Source of the DNA: Closterium sp. NIES-65
Lineage: Eukaryota > Streptophyta > Zygnematophyceae > Desmidiales > Closteriaceae
Length of the DNA: 64,000 nt
NCBI GenBank assembly: GCA_948144175.1
Contig: CANXME010001990.1
Coordinates: forward strand, 558,001 to 622,000
Direction: 5' to 3'
Part shown: piece after piece, positions 57,987 to 64,000 of the stretch
Numbering within the stretch: position 1 is the stretch's first letter
Layout: every line of letters starts with the position of its first letter
Notes under the pieces: generated by a model
What the model was told of the DNA's origin: nothing
Seen by the model: the letters and a program-made list of their open reading frames with translations, nothing else
Databases searched by the model: none
Program-made: the position numbers and the translations under genes

Positions 57987-58111
57987 TGTGAAAGAATGAG
58001 GAATGATTGACTAGGAAATGAGTTGAGTACAAATATGTAACCCTAGGAAACTGTACCCCATACTGTCTACCCCACTACAGCCTAGAAAGACTATAGCATA
58101 AATGTTTGACA
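57987..58111 (-). repeat. 5' LTR of copia E (125 bp)
   Basis: Partner of 43340-43464, with about five differences. Followed by the GAAGA duplication at 58112-58116. Confidence 0.93.
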
Positions 58112-58116
58112 GAAGA

Positions 58117-58405
58117 GCTCATGTCGCTGCGGATGCGTTGTCGTTCAGTGCAGTTGCAAGCTTGTCCAGCGATTGCGTCAGCGCTCCTTCTAATAAAACG
58201 ACTTGGGCTTGTAACGCGGATGTTAGGTCGGACACGGTGCTTGTGATGGTGCTGGTGACTTGAGCTGGTCGGTTCGGGAGGCGATTCGCGAGCAGTCCGT
58301 TGGAGCCGATTCTAGCCTGTGCGCATGATGCATGATGCATGATGCGAATAATGCGGTTACAAGCAGTGCCGCCACAAGCGAGGAGGCTAGAGGAGAACGC
58401 GCCAT
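58117..58405 (-). pseudogene. Small signal-peptide, coiled-coil gene interrupted by copia E
   Basis: The minus strand starts MARSPLASSLVAALLVTALFA, a good signal peptide. After a frame change within a (GATGCAT)n repeat at 58324-58345 it continues TSTITSTVSDLTSALQAQVVLLEGALTQ and ALNDNASAAT, then TGA. Removing element E, the same frame resumes at 43339 with ALQAQIFALPSSIDALNARIANLDLIL. The repeated ALQAQ and the heptad-like leucines support a single split coiled-coil gene. The TGA and the frame change may be mutations or unseen introns. Function unknown. Confidence 0.5.
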
Positions 58406-58427
58406 GGGAACGAAATGCGGGAAACAC

Positions 58428-59108
58428 TATAGTAGGGAAAAAGTGCGGCGATGATCGCTGCTAGTACAAGAACGTACGAATCTTACGCTACGTACTTTAC
58501 TCGGGTGGTTGAGGAAGGCAGTCGGGCGATTAGGAACGGTTGCGAAATGTGGGAGAAAGCTTGTGACTGAGGGCTGCTTTAGTAGGTTTAGATTGTGAGA
58601 TTGAGATTGCGGCTAACCCTTGACTAAATACTTTCTCGTAACGCTCGAACCAACCTATACTCCTCGGTAGGAGTCAACGACGCGGTGATTAACGATTGGT
58701 TTGCGGCGATCGAATGGGGTGAGCGTGGGCGACGATGAGTGAGGTGCGGCGAACCTGCGATGGGCTGGGCAGGGGTTTGCACCGAATGCGGCTCGCTTCA
58801 CGCGGAATTGCTGCGAGCGAAATTGGCGAACTAGCTCTGGGAAGGAGAGATCGCGCCCCGTGTCACTTGCTCTGGGAAGGAGAGATGCCAGAAGGTCTAT
58901 TCGATATTAGCATATCCTTGTTTTATACAATCAGTAAGATATCACTAGTGTGCGTATTGTTCACCGCATGTTTTGATATGTTTTTATTGAAATGGACAGT
59001 AGCATATCCATTTCCGTACTTCGCGCCCCTGCTTATAGCGTACAAGACTGTTTCTGCCTACAGTACCCAATAGTGCACTGTTACCACTCGCGACACTAGC
59101 CCCGACCA
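58428..59108. other. Intergenic, AT-rich stretch before copia F
   Basis: GC-rich start, then an AT-rich stretch (58890-59080). An 18-bp direct repeat (GCTCTGGGAAGGAGAGAT) occurs at 58834-58851 and 58869-58886. No LTR ends with TG...CA and no primer-binding site could be defined for the downstream element. Confidence 0.5.
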
Positions 59109-60299
59109 ATGTTCCCGCCACTGTTCATGACGCGACTCAACCTTACGGTTCGGTTTGTAACCCGCGCTCCGGACCTCCGCCCCGACATTTCTGTTCCAAC
59201 CGTTCCTCGTCCAAGCGACGAAGCCGTGCTCGCAACTCAGAACAAGATTCTGACAATCTCCAAGATCCGCACCAGCACCGTGTTTAGCGGACGAGCTTTT
59301 TACACCAGGAGTTTCGAGCTCGAGCTACTTCTCCAAAACATGAAAATATTATGCTACTTTGACGGAAGCTACGCTGGCCCTACTAGCGACACTGACAACG
59401 CTAAGGCTTAGTACTATAATGAGTCACTCATGGCGAATACCGTTCTTCTCCGTAACATGGCGCCAACCGAACAACTCGCCATACGCCCCTACAAAACCCA
59501 CCAAGCTCCCACCATGGCCGCCTGGAGCTACCTCACCAAAACTTACTAGCCTAAGGACTCCGTATCATCCAGCCGCTTACTCCAGCAACTCATGGAAGTC
59601 AAGATGGCACCTGGGGAGAAGGCAAACTCTTACATCAATCGCTGCCGCAGTGTTCGCGACCAACTAATGAAGCTCGGAAACACAATCTCCAAGGACATGT
59701 TCGTTACCATCGTACTTCGAGAATTGGGACCACATTGGAATCCCTACAAGGCTCTGCTTCGCCAACAGGGCATAATCTCAGAGGCGCACCTCTGCGCTAC
59801 TCTGCTGCACGAACAGCGAGACATGGATTTCAACCAGGAAAAGGGGACGCGCCACGAACAAATCGCCTTCTACTCTAATCGCGATCAACGGAGGAATCGC
59901 CACACACGCCCACGCGAGTATTACTACAAAAACTGCAGAGCCTTCGGTCACTCCACCAAACACTGCCGATCCGGACCGCGACACGATTCCGCGCCGTGCA
60001 ACAACTCTGCCTACGGTCCCGACCACACGCGCCAGGCAAACCGACCGTCTTCAGACCATCGGTCTTCCCCGCGCCAGCCATCGCAGCCCAAAAAACAGCA
60101 CACAACACAACACAACAACGATCGTCATGTCATGGGCAGCATGGCGATACGCATTCACCGCCGCACTCCGCGCACCAATCGGAGGCACCTTCTCATTGTG
60201 CAGGACCTAAATTACAATCTTCTATCATACGATCAACTTGTTCACAGCTCCGTTCTCATAACCACTGATCTAGAAACCCGCTACATCCTCATGCATTAG
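59109..60299 (+). pseudogene. Copia F Gag and protease remnant
   Basis: Gag pieces are FELELLLQNMKILCYFDGS (59311-59370) and 59592 on: KANSYINRCRSVRDQLMKLG, FVTIVLRELGPHWNPYKALL. The zinc knuckle is damaged: YKNCRAFGHSTKHC keeps three of four ligands and the first Cys is Tyr. Only the protease C-terminal part (LIVQDLNYNLLSYDQLV) is visible; its active site is missing. Confidence 0.82.
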
Positions 60300-60300
60300 A

Positions 60301-61504
60301 AATACTACAGCAAACCCAACTGCATACCACGATACATCGGCAAAGCCCACTCCGACAACGACATCTACATTTTCGACTTCGATATCCCCGAATGCAGCGC
60401 CGACCCAGGGGATCTCATTGATTTGCAACAACAGGAAGTTGTGTGGTCTCACAAGCCTACTCATCCTGACGGCCGCCCCTGGATCAAGCATCACGCTCAT
60501 CCAAGGGAGATCGACCTTCACGCACCTGGACCCGACGGCCTCTGCAAGAACTGCCGCACACCAACAGCCTCCACAACAGAAAGAACAGATAGAGCACAAC
60601 CACCCACACGCCGTCACAGCCCGCCATTCAACAGAGGCAAGGCATCAGCTGACGAAGGCGAATCCTCCGCTGCCGCAGCAAGGCGTCTGACAACCACAGC
60701 AGCACGCGAAGCAGACGAATCTCCTAAAGAATCTGACTCATCTGGGAAGGCCGGACCAATCATCCAGCCCGCTGGCTTCGAAATCGTTGAAGAAGCGGAA
60801 TGGCAAATCCCTCACCCAGCTAACATGAGGGATGGAGAGCTCACTGCAGCACTCACCACTTTTCAACCGCGCAAGACTCGAACTGACCCCACTGTCCACG
60901 ATCCCCTCCATCTGCTCACACGCTACACAGGACCAGGCGCGTTTGACTCAAACAACAACTTCCTGCCAATGACCTGGGAGACCTACCACGTCAATCACCC
61001 TTGCTCCCATCGCATCATGACCACCGAGGAGTTCTAGCGCCACGAAGAAGAAGAACGGCGTCGGCGCGCAGATGAAGAAGCAAAGGCGGCGGTAGCTGCA
61101 GGAGCTGGAGGATGGGGGAGCAAAGCTGGCACAACAGGATGGGGGGAGACTGCACCAAACTGGGAAGCCCCCTCAATGTTGGACCAAGAGGAGCCGATAA
61201 ACGACGTCACCGCTCGCGCTGACCAAGAGGCAGCAGACGAAGCCAGAGGACCCGATGGGTCTCCACGTCCCCTCGGCATCCCTCCCACAGGTACCTCACC
61301 TACCAGCGACTCCTGGGGCTCCTCCCCATACTCTCAACCTCCCATCGACCGCGACACCATCTTGCCCTACCGCACCTATCCCCGAAGCCCGCTTCATAAT
61401 GAGTCCACGCCCATTGGCCCCACAGACTCACCTGCTCCTAGCCCCACAACAACACACTCATTACCACCACGTCAAATGCCACGCCCACCTCGCAGACACA
61501 AATG
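60301..61504 (+). pseudogene. Copia F spacer ORFs of unknown origin
   Basis: 60423-61037 is open for 204 codons, and in the same frame, after a stop at 61035-61037, reads on to 61504. It is hydrophilic, rich in Pro/Glu/Arg/Asp, and includes IQPAGFEIVEEAEWQIPHPA and LTRYTGPGAFDSNNNFLPMT. At this position copia elements normally have the GAG-pre-integrase zinc finger (HHCC), which I cannot find. It could be an acquired segment or a rapidly evolving linker. Confidence 0.5.
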
Positions 61505-61789
61505 ACATCACAACACAACTCGCAGCCATCACCACAATCGCTCCAGCTCCCACAGCTAGTGAACCCATCCTTGCACTTGGCCTTTCAATCTCACCACAAC
61601 CCATCCCACATCCACCTCCCACTGACATCGTCGAACTCATCACTTTTTACACACGCTCACCTGCCATTCGCGCCCAACCTGACCTCTGGCGCAAACCCCT
61701 GCATTCACGCGCAAGTTTTCCTCCCTAGAACACTGCTACGCCAGACGGCACTCCCGTCCCTATCAACACCACTCGCCGCACAGACTATA

Positions 61790-62613
61790 CAATTAGCCAT
61801 GAAGCTGCTCTCAATCATGAGCCCTTCAAGCTTCTTGAGTCTGGAACCAACCGCTACAAAAAACTTGATAAAGGCTATAGTGACTTTCTTGTACTCACTC
61901 AGACAGGCATTAATGGCAAAGAGTATACCCTCACCTTTGTCGCCGCCCATTCCCACTTCGTTTGGGTAGCCAATGTCTCCCACCGCAGCAAGGCGTTCGA
62001 CATCGTCTAGGTCTGGCACGCCAATGCGGAGACTCAATCAGGCTGCACCATCAAACTTTAGCAAACATACTGCGTAGCCGATTTCAAGAGCGACAAAATG
62101 CAGGCCTTCATAAAGGAGAAGGGCATCATTTACAAGCTCTCCCTCCCCTGCGCACATCCCCAACAAGGCATCGCGGCACGCACCAACCGCACACTGATGA
62201 CCAAGTACTGGCCCTACGCCATGCATCATGCTGTTCGTCTTCACAACCTGCTCAACACCACTGCCAACATCGACAACCTCTCTCCACACCTCAAGTTCAC
62301 TGGCAAACAGGGCGACATCTCCATGCTCCGCGTCTGGGGATGCATGGTGCAGTATCGGCCCGCCACGGCAACCACGGGGAAGGTTGAACGTCGAGCACAC
62401 TGGGGTGTGCACCTTGGCATCGGCTTCGAACACCACGCCTGGACCATCCTCGACCACGACACATCACATATGGTCGTGGCGCGCGTCGTTATCTTCTACG
62501 AAGACCTGAAAAATCGCAAATTCCAGTGCGACCGCCACGCTGACCGCACCAGGGGCAAGACCAACATCGTGGAATACAAGCGCCCACCGCAGCTTTGCCA
62601 CACCCGAAGATGA
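61790..62613 (+). pseudogene. Copia F integrase core, catalytic residues lost
   Basis: Alignable pieces are GKEYTLTFVAAHSHFVWVAN, SKAFDIV, KSDKMQAFIKEKGIIYKLSL, QGIAARTNRTL, WPYAMHHAVRLHNLL and MLRVWGCMVQYRP. At the first two family Asp positions the sequence reads TFVAAHS and QTYCVADF, and the Glu of the A-E-R motif is Ala (IAARTNR). All three catalytic acids therefore appear lost. Confidence 0.8.
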
Positions 62614-62789
62614 AGCCGAAGCAATGCACGCGAAACAGGATCCCACGGAAACAACTCTGACGACGACATGGTGGAGGTCACCTGCGGTCAGCGGCACAAC
62701 CCCGCGCTCTCAGGCCTCCACATTCTTGGCCTCCATACTGTTGTCTCTCGTCCGCCGAAAGCGGTTGAACCCAAAACCCCACGCCAAGC

Positions 62790-64000
62790 TCTAACTGGCC
62801 CCTACGCCAAAGAATGGCACCGTGCAATGGATGCTGAAGTCGCCGCGCTCGAAGCTCGAGACACATGGGTTCTCGCCGACCGGGGGCACTGAAGCGGAGA
62901 CGCGTCCGTTTGCTGCAGACAGCACCATTGAGCGCTTCAAGGCCCGATGGGTCGTTCAAGGCTTCGATCAGCATCACGGCGTTGTGTTCGATCAGACTTT
63001 CGCTCTTGTTAGCCGTCACACCTCCATCCGCGATCTCCTCACTATCGCTGCAGCAAAACATCTCCCTCTCCGCCAGATCGACATAAAAAATGCTTTTCTC
63101 TACGCACGTGTGGATGCGCTCATCTTCGTCGAGCAACCTCACACCTATGGCGACGGCGACGCCGACGATCGCGTGTGTCAGCTCCAAAAATCCCTCTACG
63201 GCATCAAGCAAGCACCACGACTCTGGCAGCAGCACCTCCATCACATTCTCTTCGACATTGGCTTCATTCAGCTGCCTCACGACCCCGGCATGTACCGCCT
63301 CCACTACCGCGGAGATTACATCCTTCTCACGGTGTACGTGGATGACCTTCTTTACACTTGCACCAGCAACGATCTCCTTGCCCAGTTCGAGAAAAACCTC
63401 AGCAACTGCGTCGAAATCACCAGCACCGATCAAGTGACCTAGTTCCTAGGCCTCAACATCTCCTACGCAGCTGACGCCATTCACCTCTCCGCCTCCAATT
63501 ACACTGAAACCCTCTCCACCAAATTCAACATCAAGCCTGCCAACCTCTGAAGTCCTTATTGCACCCCGGCCACCCCGACCAACCCCAACGCAACCCCGCT
63601 CACCCCCTCCGGTCATCAGTTGTATCAGCAGTAACTTGGCTGCCTCCTCTTTGCTGCCATGACATGCAGGCCTGAATTGTCCTACATCTCGAGCCAACTC
63701 GCTCAGCATGCCAAGCGGCCTAAAGGGGAGCATATGTTGGATCTACAGCGTGCTCTCCACACTGCACATTGGCCTCACCTACTCTACCCCCACGACTCGC
63801 TCCTTCAGCCTCGTTGGCTATGTGGACGCAGATCATGCCGCCGACCCTGCAAATTGACGGTCCAGAACCGGTTTCCTTTTCCACCTCGAGCCCACTGGTC
63901 ATATTTCCTAGAATTCCCAGAAGCAAGAAATGGTGGCGCTCTCCTCTACTGAAGCCGAATTCATCGCTGCCACATCAGCAGTTCGCGAAGGCCTTTGCCT
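62790..64000 (+). pseudogene. Copia F reverse transcriptase and RNase H
   Basis: RT reads EWHRAMDAEVAALEARDTWVL, then after a frameshift near 62880 FKARWVVQGFDQHHGVVFDQ, LRQIDIKNAFLYA, CQLQKSLYGIKQAPRLW and an intact YVDDLLYT (63337-63360). Stops follow at 63440 and 63548. RNase H continues AAMTCRPELSYISSQLAQHA, YVDADHAADP and VALSSTEAEFIAATS to the end of the window. Confidence 0.85.

Larger units (their letters stand above)
43340..58111 (-). mobile_element. Copia retrotransposon E (minus), carrying nested element B
   Basis: It is a complete element by its ends: 125-bp LTRs at 43340-43464 and 57987-58111, GAAGA duplication, primer-binding site (TGGTATAGAGC on the minus strand at 57976-57986) and PPT next to 43464. 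It is split at 44803/52336 by element B. About five differences between the two LTRs (roughly 4%) make it clearly older than B. Confidence 0.93.
59109..64000 (+). mobile_element. Degenerate copia retrotransposon F (continues past window)
   Basis: A second copia lineage, AT-richer and unlike A/B/D/E. Order: gag (59109-60020), protease remnant (60190-60300), an unusual spacer (60301-61500), integrase (about 61790-62560), RT (about 62790-63560), RNase H (about 63610-64000, ending in LSSTEAEFIAATSAVREG at the window edge). Many frameshifts. Confidence 0.88.

Noticed and set aside
58735..59073. 112-codon ORF with a hydrophobic C-terminal half
   Set aside because: The hydrophobic part is a translation of an AT-rich, probably retroelement-flanking stretch. 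No start context or homology recognised.

Overview
This window looks like nuclear DNA of a GC-rich eukaryote of the plant lineage. The evidence is GT-AG introns, Ty1/copia and Ty3/gypsy LTR retrotransposons primed by an initiator-Met-tRNA-like site, hAT-like and PIF/Harbinger-like non-autonomous elements, and host genes for a TFIIH p44 subunit and a ULP2-type SUMO protease. The very high GC content, abundant minisatellites and proline/serine/glutamate-rich insertions inside genes suggest a streptophyte or other green alga. A desmid such as Closterium is my guess and is not proven by the sequence.

Layout. (1) 1-12745 is a graveyard of retroelements: a chimeric 3' half of a copia element (A), a gypsy pol relic (C) split by a 1.5-kb non-autonomous copia derivative with 180-bp LTRs and a perfect AAACT target duplication, a reversed 5' half of a copia (D), and a gag-protease relic of a different copia lineage. 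(2) 12895-25080 holds three host genes: a P-loop sulfotransferase-like gene (minus), TFIIH p44/SSL1 (plus, seven exons) and a secreted cysteine-rich protein (minus). Almost every intron here carries its own minisatellite. (3) 26164-41332 is one very large minus-strand gene for a ULP2/SENP6-7-like SUMO protease. Its catalytic core is spread over exons 3-6, followed by a Glu-rich tail of about 2,000 residues with repeated SUMO-interaction-like motifs. Its introns hold a 905-bp hAT-like element, an array of exon fragments and a 75-bp-arm inverted repeat made partly from its own exon. (4) 41333-43339 is intergenic, with a 167-bp Harbinger-like MITE and an F-box-like fragment. (5) 43340-58111 is a nested pair of copia elements. 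A nearly intact plus-strand copy (B, 44804-52335, identical 131-bp LTRs, one nonsense codon) sits in the RT region of an older minus-strand copy (E, 125-bp LTRs, perfect GAAGA duplication). E in turn interrupts a small signal-peptide gene. (6) 59109-64000 is a decayed, unrelated copia element (F) that runs off the window.

Two themes recur. Host genes repeatedly duplicate pieces of their own exons together with splice sites: sulfotransferase exons 2 and 4, the p44 exon-3 donor and ULP2 exon 2. The copia family shows a readable relative chronology: C is older than its insert, E is older than B, and B is recent. The most unusual structure is the ULP2 exon-2 array at 37783-38347, where a 75-bp inverted duplication of exon-derived sequence gives a long hairpin inside the gene it came from. 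This is the arrangement expected of a nascent MIRNA/siRNA locus.
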